The notes under the pieces are model-generated. The model saw nothing but the letters and a program-made list of their open reading frames with translations, was not told where the DNA came from and searched no databases. Made by a program: the position numbers and the translations under genes. This document shows, piece after piece, positions 1 to 7,600 of a DNA stretch of 20,482 nucleotides (position 1 is its first letter; each line of letters starts with the position of its first letter). This stretch comes from Chara braunii (Eukaryota > Streptophyta > Charophyceae > Charales > Characeae). The DNA lies in contig BFEA01000601.1 of NCBI GenBank assembly GCA_003427395.1, positions 545,103-565,584 of the forward strand. The letters are read 5' to 3'.

Positions 1-1121
1 CACTGCGGCCTAAGTGAAGGCCAGCACTCGAAAAGGTTGGGAGCCCCAAACAGCCCACACCAGGTAGAGGCCTGTAGGCTCCAAGTTGAAGCCCCAAGCA
101 GGCTACCTACCTAACCTGGACAGAGAGTTTGAATCCCGTCCATACAGGGAAATTGTATGCCGAGGCGAACAAAACACATTGGGCAGCAGGGAGTCTCATG
201 CTGCAGCTCTGTGAGAACAATCACAGCTCTGGGGACAGGCACATACTTACCTGTGTGTGGCGGGAAGCACCTACGTGATCAGACTCTTCTGCAGCATCTG
301 GCGAAGGAGAGTGGATCGGTACGCCAGGAGGGATAACAGCATAGGCAGACACATCCCAGCTAGGGGATGCCACTACTCTGTTGTTGCATTGATTGATTGG
401 TGTGCTCTCAGTTTTGTCACTCTGCTTTCGACTTTTATGTTCATGCTTGGTCTTAGCCTTCCCTGAAAATGTCAAAAATAGCTTTGCATCCTTCTCTAGG
501 AAGGCAAACTCCCAAACCCTTAGCTTTGCATCCTTCTCTAGGAAAGCATTAAACTTGGAAGCTACGCTTAGGAATGCAACAAGGTAGCCAGTGGATTAGC
601 AGCTGGAAAGAAGGAGCCAGTCCAAGCCTGGAAGAGGGACATCTTCAAAAATCTATGATGACGGGAAATGATCCCAGGTCTGGAATTGACAGAGCCCGAA
701 GATGGTGGAGAGGAAACCCAAAAGGCAGGGGTGGCGGCCACGAGGAAACTGGTTCCTTACAGAAACCGGCACAAGGTCGAGGAAGTAGTTTTGTCACAAT
801 GAAGAACTGGGCCAAGAGGTGGGTAAAGGAAGGACCAAAGTTTGGCAGGACAGCTTATCTTAAAACTACCAGTACCCCCACCCAGGCAAAATTTTTTATC
901 TCCCTGCATTCAAGGAAGACCTGGGCAAATTGGTTGGTAGAGCCTCGGCACACATGCGGGTGGTCGCTCATTTCGCCAACGAAAACAAACGACCAGAGAA
1001 GACAACAGGACAAGAGAAAAGAGACCGGAAGACAAAGAAAAAGAAGTTTTGGAAAGGAAACATAAAATAAAATGCCTCTCAGAACTGAGCGGCCAGCGGG
1101 CTTCAAGTTCTGAAACGAACT
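1..1121. other. No recognisable gene (1.1 kb)
   Basis: I see no gene I can name here. The longest open frame on the + strand is 574-1065 (163 residues, Lys/Arg-rich C-terminal part). It has no motif I recognise, and the neighbouring frame reads almost as openly across 850-1065. The stretch could be a decayed gag-like region given the surrounding retroelements, but nothing in it proves that. A tRNA-B-box-like string near 131-140 has no matching T-stem. Confidence 0.4.
479..544. repeat. Short tandem repeat, 42-bp period
   Basis: A 24-base string starting TAGCTTTGCATCC and ending CTAGGAA occurs at 479-502 and again at 521-544. The 18 bases between the copies are not duplicated with equal fidelity. 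Two units only. Confidence 0.8.
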
Positions 1122-1333
1122 GGGCCTCCCTGCACTACTGTCCATGTGCATGAAATGAGAATGAATCTTCTGCTAGAACATGGAGCAATACAGAGAACAT
1201 TAGCAAGGCCCTGTGCAAGAATGACATAAGTAAATCGAGAAATGGTCCACATTAGAAGAAAAAAAAAAAAAAAAAAAGATACAGCGCCATAATTTTCCTC
1301 TTGTGCATGTGGTGAGTGGTGGACCAACGCCCC
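1122..1333 (+). repeat. U6-derived inverted-end repeat, unit A
   Basis: The unit opens with GGGCCTCCCTGCACTACTG and closes with an imperfect inverted counterpart at 1301-1333 (GTGCATGTGGTGAGTGGTGG, then CCAACGCCCC). Between them lie a conserved block AATGAATCTTC..CTAGAACATGG, a U6 snRNA-like body (1180-1250), an A-run (about 1258-1277) and a short block containing GCGCCATAATTTTCCTC. The same order recurs in unit B, so the whole assembly was copied, not only the U6 part. The A-tail suggests that a LINE-type RNA copying step made the U6 part. The inverted ends suggest later foldback or DNA-type amplification. That history is inference. Confidence 0.65.
1180..1250 (+). pseudogene. U6: U6 snRNA-like pseudogene, copy A
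   Basis: The sequence follows plant U6 from just before the ACAGAG box to the 3' end: AATACAGAGAACATTAGCA, a GGCCCTG segment, AGAATGACA, then TAAATCGAGAAATGGTCCA. The 3' end AAATCGAGAAATGGTCC is the plant form of U6. The 5' capped stem-loop is missing and is replaced by unrelated sequence. The body has substitutions (AACATTAGCA for AAGATTAGCA) and an indel after GGCCC. An A-run follows instead of the T-run that ends RNA polymerase III transcription. This is a retro-copied or chimeric fragment, not a working U6 gene. Confidence 0.8.
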
Positions 1334-1347
1334 TTGTCCAAAGAACT

Positions 1348-1555
1348 GGGGACTTCCTGTATTGCTATCGACGAGCAAAATGAGAATGAATCTTCCACTA
1401 GAACATGGAATGGTACAGAGAAGATTGGCATGGCCCTGCACGAGGATGACGCATAAATCGAGAAATGGTCGAAAGTAGAAGAACAGAAACAAAAAGAGAG
1501 ATTAAGTGCCATAATCTTTGGTTTTGTGCATGTGGTGACTGGTGGAGTGAGGCCC
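1348..1555 (+). repeat. U6-derived inverted-end repeat, unit B
   Basis: This is a second unit about 225 bp downstream in the same orientation. It has a diverged left end (GGGGACTTCCTGTATTGCT), the shared block GAGAATGAATCTTCC..CTAGAACATGG, the better-preserved U6 body (1405-1472), an A-rich tail, then AAGTGCCATAATCTTTGG and a right end at about 1525-1555 (TGTGCATGTGGTGACTGGTG, GAGTGAGGCCC). The parallel layout with unit A supports tandem duplication of a complete unit. Confidence 0.65.
1405..1472 (+). pseudogene. U6: U6 snRNA-like pseudogene, copy B
   Basis: This is the better U6 match: GGTACAGAGAAGATTGGCAT, then GGCCCTGCACGAGGATGAC, then GCATAAATCGAGAAATGGTC. Against plant U6 the invariant ACAGAG box and the AGGATGAC segment are kept. 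Two bases (AC) are lost after GATGAC, one C is missing from GGCCCC, and scattered substitutions are present. The 5' stem-loop and the U-rich 3' end are absent, so it cannot be a normal U6 gene. The plant-type 3' end is the best lineage clue in the window. Confidence 0.85.
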
Positions 1556-1909
1556 TAATATACCTATCACATCAGACTCATATGAACCACAGTGCCCAGT
1601 TGCTGCTATCTTTTCTTGGATAAGCTGACGAGGCCCCCCGTGCCGTTGACAGTTCTGGCAGTCCCAGATGCCCATAGGCATAAAAAGAAAGGAAGGGAAA
1701 AAACAAAAAAGAAGAGGCAAAAAAAAGAAGAAAAGATGCAGGAAAACAAAGAAGAAAATACCTGAGTGGGGATCCGGGCCGCCCGGGGGACCGGCAGGGG
1801 CCCGGGGGAGGTCCCAGGCGGTCTGTCCGGGCAGGGCACCCGGTTGGGGCCCGGGGCCCCCGAGCGCACTCACCTGTCGGGGGATTTCGGACCGCCTTTC
1901 GGACCCCCT

Positions 1910-1925
1910 TTGTGTGTGTGTGTGA

Positions 1926-1962
<37 letters not shown>

Positions 1963-1985
1963 CGAGAGAGAGAGAGAGAGAGAGA
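1910..1985. repeat. (GT)n(GA)n microsatellite
   Basis: A GT run (1910-1948, one interruption) passes directly into a GA run (1949-1985). It is the left-arm partner of the TC run at 2635-2688 in the palindrome. Confidence 0.95.
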
Positions 1986-2317
1986 TGTGTTAGAATCATA
2001 CTTGCAGCGCATCTCATGCGCAGGGTGCCGCACGCGCATGCGTGCACGCACAAGTGATGCGGCGCATTAAAGAAGTAGCAAAACAAGAATGTCCTAGTTG
2101 TGTCAAGCCTCTTTTCGGAAGGATCCCTACAGCATATTAGCTGCGACCCGACGTCATGCAGAGATACACTTCAGACTTGTACTTCCTGAGGGTGGGCAGA
2201 GAATATATAGTCTGGATTCGAATTCAGGTCTGTGCATGTCCGTTATGGGTCACTATTTCTCGCTCTTCTTTTCTTTTCTCGTTTTTCTTTTCTTAGGAAT
2301 ACGTGCAGTGGCCCTGA

Positions 2318-2430
2318 GGGCCTTTGCTCACCAAATGCACAAAAGACAAAACATATGGTGGTGTATTATTCCACGTTCTGCAGAAGATGCATTCTAATTT
2401 GCACATTTCGTGAGTAGTGCAGCCAAGCCC
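2318..2430 (-). repeat. U6-family repeat unit C at the palindrome centre
   Basis: The unit has inverted ends GGGCCTTTGCTCACCAAATG (2318) and GCACATTTCGTGAGTAGTGC..AAGCCC (to 2430). Inside is CCACGTTCTGCAGAAGATGC, the reverse complement of the conserved block GCATCTTCTGCAGAACGTGG related to the block found before U6 in units A and B. Almost all of the U6 body is absent, so the family exists with and without it. The unit's midpoint (2374) nearly coincides with the centre of the surrounding palindrome. Confidence 0.55.
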
Positions 2431-2631
2431 TAAGAGTCACGTGCAGAGCCCAACAGGGCCTAGCTACGTGAGCAACAGATAACTGCTGAAACACAGACCT
2501 GAATTCGATTCTTGAGTATATATTCTGCCAACTCGTGCTCTATTTCATATTCATGGGGGCGTCTGCACTACATGTCTGCAAGGACACTTCAGATAGCCTT
2601 CATGGGCCGTCTGAGCCGTGTTAAGGGGATC

Positions 2632-2634
<3 letters not shown>

Positions 2635-2688
<54 letters not shown>
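2635..2688. repeat. (TC)n microsatellite
   Basis: An uninterrupted TC run of 27 units in the right arm of the palindrome. Confidence 0.97.
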
Positions 2689-2691
<3 letters not shown>

Positions 2692-2712
2692 TACACATAC
2701 GCCCCTTACCAC

Positions 2713-2880
2713 AAAAAAAAAAAAGTGCATCTGCGTCCCATCACAGACACCCCCCCAACCCCAGCACCCCCCACCCAGACCAACCCCCCCCCCCCCCCCC
2801 CAAAACCAAAATTTTATTGCAGATTTGGGGTCTCTCACCGAGCGCAGAATGACCCCGGTTTCAAAAAAAAAAAAAAAAAA
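2713..2880. repeat. Homopolymer-rich stretch (A, C, A runs)
   Basis: An A-run at 2713-2724, a C-run at 2784-2801 and an A-run at 2863-2880 are separated by low-complexity, C-rich sequence. Such runs break short-read assembly, so their lengths are uncertain. Confidence 0.9.
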
Positions 2881-2975
2881 TCTGGGCAGTTTTTTGTCCC
2901 GCCCGGTTTACCCGGGTGGGCCCCCCGGGCCCAACCGGCCAGGCCCAGCCAGGCCGGGCAACGTTCTCACTCAGG

Positions 2976-3729
2976 AAAATACAAAGGGAGAATAGAAAAA
3001 AGAAACAACCAGCACAGAAGTAACTATCGCCTGCATTGAAGGACCGTTTGCCTGCTGTATCTCTACTGCTCACCAGCTGCATTCACATGAAACAGAGGGG
3101 TTCGGAAACTTGCCCAAAAAAAGGTTCGGAAAGGCTGCCTTGAAGGTACTGGTGGTTGAAACAGGTATCCATAAAATGTGGTGAGCTGGGCCTTATCATG
3201 AGCTGTTGTCCAGAGGGAAACCAAACAAGCTATTGTCTTTCCCAAACACGATGTATGTATACATTCATAATACGGGTGCCTTGGGGGAAGACGGTAGTAG
3301 GATTAGCCCCTTCTACATTGTATGTGGAGGAGGAAGAAATAGAGTTGGCCAATCTACGTGGTTCTCCCTCGGCCTCACAGAAGGTGTTGGTGCTGGTTAC
3401 TGACCTTGCTGTTACCCCCCCAGCCAGTCTGACCAAGAGACACTTTGTTCACATCGAGCGACTGAGTCCTTAGAAGAGGTAGAAGATGAACAGCCAAATC
3501 TTATGGCCTCTTTGGTGACTATACATATGGTCCAAAGGGACAGTTGAACATAGTGAAGACAGAAGTAAATGGTCACAAAGCATAGGATCAATCAGGAGTC
3601 ACATCAACCGTGCCTGTTACTGAGAGATTGTGCCTTGCAGAGCGGGTGCAGGAGCCAAGTAAACCTGTACTGCCCACCTTAGCAAACAAACAGCTGACTG
3701 TTGTTCAGCACTACACTAAGGGTGCAAAA
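2976..3729. other. No recognisable gene (0.75 kb)
   Basis: An open frame at 3156-3473 (105 residues) has no motif I recognise. Its position just before a decayed protease suggests gag or gag-pro spacer of the same dead retroelement, but no zinc knuckle or capsid motif is visible. Confidence 0.35.
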
Positions 3730-3900
3730 TGCTCCGTCTCCTATCAGGCAAGAAAGATTAGGCACAAGTACTTCCTGGTTAGCGATCACATCCTGTTCGA
3801 CATGAACCTGGGGATGTACTATTGCTAAGCAACAGATTGCATGGCTGAAGAAAAAACCTTGTGGTACAAAAAAAAGAAAGTAAATATCATCCGTTTGAAC
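3730..3900 (+). pseudogene. Decayed Ty3/gypsy protease C-terminal fragment
   Basis: The + frame that starts at 3610 reads FDMNLGMYYC before a stop at 3826-3828. This resembles the segment around the conserved LGMDWL at the end of gypsy proteases. After the stop the same frame continues AEEKTLWYKKKKVNIIRL, which resembles the WAEKTL-type spacer leading to RT. The DSG/DTG active site is not visible upstream in this copy. With the RT and RNase H pieces downstream it forms one broken pol. Similarity is by eye and modest. Confidence 0.5.
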
Positions 3901-3991
3901 AGGTATTTTCCTCATAAGATGGAAGATTCCTGTGGATGCTTGCCTGCAAGCTCGTTCTAAGACTACAGGAGGTAGAACAGCAAAGAGGGAG

Positions 3992-4159
3992 TGTTCCTAG
4001 CATTTATTTTTCCAAAGGGGTAGGCTGTAGACACCCCTAAAGAGATGGAAAGAATATCCAGATCTTCAAAAAGAACGTCAGGGAATCAATGATAGGCGGA
4101 TAGGTCATGCAATAGAAATTGTCCTAGCGTTGATTTTTCCGAAGGGGTAGGCCGTATAG
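3992..4159. repeat. Diverged repeat pair beside the adapter
   Basis: TCCTAGCATTTATTTTTCC followed by AAAGGGGTAGGCTGTAG (3992-4030) recurs as TCCTAGCGTTGATTTTTCC followed by GAAGGGGTAGGCCGTATAG (4120-4159). The second copy ends exactly where the adapter begins. Confidence 0.75.
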
Positions 4160-4196
4160 CTGTCTCTTATACACATCTAGATGTGTATAAGAGACA
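4160..4196. other. Nextera mate-pair junction adapter (assembly artefact)
   Basis: CTGTCTCTTATACACATCT (4160-4178) is followed directly by its reverse complement (4179-4196, last G missing). This is the Tn5 mosaic-end duplex left at the circularisation junction of Nextera mate-pair libraries. 37 consecutive bases match. Flanks support a false join: CATGCAATAGA..TGTCC occurs at 4106-4124 and again right after the adapter at 4197-4215. Contiguity across this point should not be trusted. Confidence 0.95.
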
Positions 4197-4261
4197 CATG
4201 CAATAGAGACTGTCCGAAAGATTAGAGCACTGAAAGGGAGGATCATTAGGGTCTCCCCTTG

Positions 4262-4803
4262 TGGGCCTTTGCAAGCAGCTAAAGGAACTGACGATTAAGG
4301 GATGGATCACGCCGAGTACCTCATCTTACAGGTCTCCAGTTACATTTGCTTGCACGAATTGAGGGACATCAAGGACGTACATTAACTATAGGGGCCTTTG
4401 CAAGCAGCTAAAGGAACTGACGATTAAGGGATGTCATTGCTGTGCGTAATGTTGAGCCCCTACCCTTGTCAATGACCTCCTAGATAGAAGGCTTCAACAA
4501 TTTAGATCTGAAGGCCTGGAATCACCAGATGCAAGTGAGACCAAAGGACCATCACAAAAGTTCATTCCAGACTTTACGGTTTGAACAAGTCTGTGGTCAC
4601 GACTTTTGGGCTCCGGAATGTGCCCCATATACTTCAGTGCGCAATGAATGGTGTTTCATGAGTCCTTACATAAGTTCATGGTTGACTGTAGTAAGACTTT
4701 TGATGGCTGTAATACGCCCCCGACAACATATTCATCTATGGTAAGCCTTCGGAGGAACCCGCAGAGCAGCTCAAGATAGTATGTAAGATTTCCTCCAAAA
4801 GAC
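4262..4803 (+). pseudogene. Decayed Ty3/gypsy reverse transcriptase, N-terminal part
   Basis: Pieces in shifting frames follow the gypsy RT order. LKELTIKGWITPSTSSY and SPVTFAC match the fingers region. GTSRTYINYRG stands where the conserved CIDYR segment lies. NVEPLP precedes the palm. FNNLDLKAWNHQMQV (about 4495-4540) holds the palm motif with the first catalytic Asp. IFIYGKPSEE (about 4729-4760) is the segment just after the YVDD site. There are stops, frame changes and a 129-bp duplication. The adapter at 4160 lies just upstream, so part of the damage could be assembly error. The RT continues at 5499 after an inserted element. Confidence 0.75.
4263..4433. repeat. 42-bp exact direct repeat inside RT
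   Basis: A 42-base block (GGGCCTTTGCAAGCAGCTAA ... GATTAAGGGATG) is identical at 4263-4304 and 4392-4433, offset 129 bp. The second copy interrupts the RT between the YRG segment and the next palm segment. Both sites share the short string CTGACGATTAAG, a plausible crossover point. Confidence 0.9.
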
Positions 4804-5036
4804 ACTACCTTCTTCCCCCAAACACACCGCATATGTGTTGCATTCGAGTTTTCCAATAAAAACATTTTCCCGAAACTTTGTACCTTTTTCTCAAATAGAA
4901 GGGCACTTTGAATACGACCCATATGCGTTGTATTCGAATAAAAAGCACATGCATTCTAAATTCTATTCAAAATTCGAAAAGAGAACTGTTTGATTCGAAT
5001 AGAAGCTTTTTTCTCAAGGTCAGCGCCTTCTCCCTC

Positions 5037-5041
<5 letters not shown>

Positions 5042-5079
<38 letters not shown>
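5042..5079. repeat. (GT)n(GA)n microsatellite
   Basis: A GT run (5042-5070) followed by GAGAGAGA. The GT-to-GA transition and the nearby GCGCTCGGTG echo the palindrome at 1.7-2.9 kb. Confidence 0.95.
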
Positions 5080-5171
5080 CCTGCGCTCGGTGTCTCCCGC
5101 CTGTCTGACAAAGCGCGGCAAGAAAGTGGCAGCGGGGGCAGCAGGAAGCCAGGAGAGAACCTCACACCGCC

Positions 5172-5310
5172 AGGGCATTGTATCTTCCCATGTTCTAGCG
5201 GAAGATTTATTCTCATTTTGCGCATTTGGTGAGGAGTGGAGGGAGGCCCCAAGTGGGAAAAAGAGGATGAATCTTTGGCCAGAACATGGAAAGGTACAAC
5301 ACCATCTTTT
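5172..5310. repeat. U6-family repeat fragments, head to head
   Basis: At 5172-5256 the family is on the minus strand: CCCATGTTCTAGCGGAAGAT, then TTATTCTCATTTTGCGCATT, then GTGAGGAGTGGAGGGAGGCC. At about 5263-5305 a plus-strand start follows: GAGGATGAATCTTTGGCCAG, then AACATGGAAAGGTACAAC. Only a few bases of the U6 body survive in either copy. Confidence 0.6.
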
Positions 5311-5498
5311 CTCTTTCTGGAACCCTCCTCGAACGGGCCAGAACTGAGCCTACTCTGCCTGCACCTGGCCCCCTTCTGTCCAAAAAGTTGCTGCAGTCCA
5401 CTTGAATACAACGCATATGCGAATCCCACAAATAAAATGCAGTGTGCATTGTATTTGTTTACATCGCATATGCTTTATGTTCGGGCGAAGAAGGTAGT

Positions 5499-5790
5499 AC
5501 AGGATCAGTGCGGAGAAATGTAAGTTCACACATAGAGTCTTGATCTGGGTCATGAAATCTCTCACGAGGGTTTGAGGCTGAAGGATGCAAAAGCTGCAGC
5601 CATAAGGCCGCCAAGACCACCATCTGTGACTGAGGTGATCTTCTTATGGTTGGAGGGTATCATAAAAGCTTCGGGAGAACTACACCAGCATGACTTGTAC
5701 GTCGACTGATCAACTTAATACACCCTGGGAATGGAGTAAGGAGTACGAGCCGACTTTCAAGCAATTGAGGACTGCCCTCGCTAACAGCCC
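5499..5790 (+). pseudogene. Decayed Ty3/gypsy RT, C-terminal part
   Basis: After the inserted element the reading resumes with ISAEKCKF and, after a one-base frame change, GHEISHEGLRLKDAKAAAI. That is the conserved RT thumb/connection segment. PPSVTEV follows, then a garbled FLGLAGYYR-like stretch, and NTPWEWSKEYEPTFKQLRTA leads towards RNase H. Stops occur (for example after LYVD near 5709). It joins naturally to the N-terminal part at 4803, so the two are one pseudogene split by the insertion. Confidence 0.75.
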
Positions 5791-6312
5791 TGCAAAAACC
5801 TAAAAACCCTTTCGCCATAGCCATTGACACCAGTCAATTGAGAACCAGCAAGCCGAAGGTAGTAAGTTGAGGCGCAGTGCTACAGCAAGCCGAAGGTAGT
5901 AAGTTGAGAACCATTGGGTACATGTCCACAAGGATACCTTCTGAGAAGCTGGCGTCTACACCATGGAAAGTGCACACACGTCCCTCTCATAGGTGGCCTG
6001 CTATGAAAATTGCAGAACCAAAAAACGTTTTCGCCATAGCCATTGACACCAGTCAATGTGATACAGCCGCAGTGCTACAGCAAGCCGAAGGTAGTAAGTT
6101 GAGAACCTTTCGAGTACATGTCCACAAGGATACCTTCTGAGAAGCTGGCATCTGCCACCTATGAGAGGGACTTATGTGCACTTTCCACAGTATTGAGACA
6201 CTGGAAGCACAACGTCCACGACACACATTTCGAGGTGAGGTCTGACCATGCGGTACTTCAAAGTATCAACAACAAAGGTTATCGTAGCAAGATGAGGGAG
6301 AGGTCACATTGA
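5791..6312 (+). pseudogene. Decayed Ty3/gypsy RNase H, internally duplicated
   Basis: AIDTSQ (twice, near 5818 and 6037) stands where gypsy RNase H has TDAS. CDTAAVLQQAEG and YERDLCALSTVLRHWKH hold the Glu segment. FEVRSDHAVLQSI holds the later Asp. The first copy is incomplete. Between the copies 5963-5996 is the inverse complement of 6155-6187, and AGCAAGCCGAAGGTAGTAAG occurs three times (5847, 5884, 6079). The frame ends at 6310-6312. No integrase follows, so the 3' half of this element is missing or unrecognisable. Confidence 0.8.
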
Positions 6313-6949
6313 GTATATTCTTGTGCCTTTCCTTCCGTTCTTCTTTATATTTCCCTTCCCCTCTTCTATTGCACTACCACTTTGTATTGCAATTCATGTC
6401 GTTCTCATTTATTCAGTTTCGCATCATGATATAACTTGGAACAGAGCAGAAGTGCAGGGCATTTATAGTTAATTTGTGCCGAGGAAGAAAGTACAGCCGG
6501 GTAAAAGTGGGGACACGCCCCAGGTTACATTCCCTGGCACTGCAAACAACAAGAAGTGACAAAGACTTGAGATATGTTAAGAACTCCGAAATAAACAGGG
6601 AGCATGTCTGGAGTCTGGACTATAGGGTCAGTTATAAGCCTGTCCTCAGGGAAAAGCCAAGAGTCAATGCAAGGGACAGCCCCTTCTGGTAGATCTGTGG
6701 AAAAAAAGAAAAGCAGCACCAGAGTACTGCTCATCTTCGCAGGTCACTGACCTTGGATTAATCGCACAGTCAAGACAAATCCTCTGCACCATAGCAGACG
6801 TGAAGGGCGTTTATAGTTATCCTGTGCAGAAAAGGCGAATTCAAGCTACAGCCCCTTCTAGTAGATCTGTGGATAAAGACAATAACAGCGGTAGAGTATC
6901 CCTCATCCTCAAAGGTCACTCACGCCAAGGTCGCTGACCAAAGATACTG
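6313..6949. other. Non-coding repeats, no gene
   Basis: No coding motif is seen. Two diverged direct copies are present. GGGC(A/G)TTTATAGTTA recurs at about 6458 and 6808, and AGCCCCTTCT(G/A)GTAGATCTG recurs at about 6677 and 6860. This gives an offset of about 350 bp for one pair and 180 bp for the other, so the repeats are not a simple tandem array. Confidence 0.5.
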
Positions 6950-7600
6950 TTCTGTACCTGCACAGTCATGATGAGATCCTCCGCACCAATTGTGCTGTTG
7001 ACTCGTAGACAGTCTTGAAGAAGAACCAACTTTATATGGTCCTGAGCAAAGAAGGAGATTAAGAAGGGAAAGTAGATGATAATCAAGTTGAGTTTGACAA
7101 GACAAATGTAGGAGCCTCAGTCGATACTGGATGAATTCATAGTTACATGAGCAGAGAGCGTGGAGCTCATGGTTACAAAAGTAGAGACTGGCCAAGGTCG
7201 CTGACCTTCGATTCTGTCCTGTACTCAAAACAGTCAAGATGAGATCTTCTGCACCCAATGTGCCCTTGACCCCTTGACATCTCGAAGAAGAACTAACTTA
7301 ATATCCTCCTGGGCAGAGAAGGAGAAGAAATTTCGTCCTGTACTCATAAACAGTCAAAATGAGATCTTCTGCACCCAATGTGTTGTTGACCCCTTGACAT
7401 CTCGAAGAAGAACTAACTTAATATCCTCCTGGGCAGAGAAGGAGAAGAAGAAGGGAGAGTTGACGATAATCGAGGAGAAGAAGGGAAAGTTGATAATAAT
7501 CAAGTTGGAGGATAACAAGGCAAAGGTGGGAGCAAAGGTGGGAGCCTTGGTCAATGCTGGATGAGCTCATAGTTACCTGGGTAAGGGGGGTGTCAAAAAG
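6950..7600 (+). pseudogene. Repeated gag-protease junction remnants
   Basis: Three related blocks start at about 6950, 7217 and 7336. Each opens with CTGTAC..CAGTCA(A/T)GATGAGAT, and the later two share an almost identical 80-base stretch ending GGGCAGAGAAGGAGAAGAA. Two of them end in a protease-active-site-like string: SVDTG-stop-IHSYM (about 7106-7145) and LVNAG-stop-AHSYLG (about 7549-7580). Gypsy proteases have D(S/T)GATHSF-like motifs here. Both copies have TGA at the same position, and the second has Asn for the catalytic Asp. The protease call is by eye, with short motifs only. Confidence 0.5.

Larger units (their letters stand above)
1761..2975. repeat. 1.2-kb imperfect palindrome (foldback element)
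   Basis: Matching blocks sit at mirrored positions around about 2368. CCTGAGTG (1761) faces CACTCAGG (2968). A GC-rich block with CCGGTTGGGGCCCGGGG (about 1841) faces its complement (about 2915-2940). (GT)n(GA)n at 1910-1985 faces (TC)n at 2635-2688. GGATCCC (about 2121) faces GGGGATCC (about 2626). AGAATATATA..CGAATTCAGGTCTGTG (2199-2235) faces its complement (2491-2526). The arms are diverged and interrupted by homopolymer runs, so this is an old foldback, not a recent inverted duplication. No coding sequence is convincing inside it. Open frames over the microsatellites are compositional. Confidence 0.75.
4804..5498. mobile_element. Nested terminal-inverted-repeat element (MITE-like)
   Basis: ACTACCTTCTTC (4804-4815) is inverted as GAAGAAGGTAGT (5487-5498). 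The similarity continues inward (CCCCCAAACA against TGTTCGGGCG). Subterminal copies of a GCATATG(C/T)GTTGTATTCGA-like motif point inward on both sides: about 4829 and 4919 on the left, about 5402 and 5445 inverted on the right. The RT reading resumes directly after the element, so it inserted into the dead pol. The duplication could be TA or TAC; I cannot decide. No transposase is visible, so it would be non-autonomous. It contains a GT microsatellite and U6-family fragments. Confidence 0.7.

Noticed and set aside
110-160. Possible tRNA gene or tRNA-derived SINE (TTTGAATCC B-box-like string)
   Set aside because: The flanking bases do not pair into a T-stem, and no convincing A-box or acceptor stem is found upstream.
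1502-2086. Long minus-strand open frame (194 residues)
   Set aside because: It runs through GT/GA and A-rich low-complexity sequence and a GC-rich palindrome arm. The product is His-Thr and Ser-Leu repeats with no domain.
2512-3039. Plus-strand open frame (175 residues)
   Set aside because: It is sustained by TC, C and A runs. The protein is Ser-Leu, Pro and Lys runs only.
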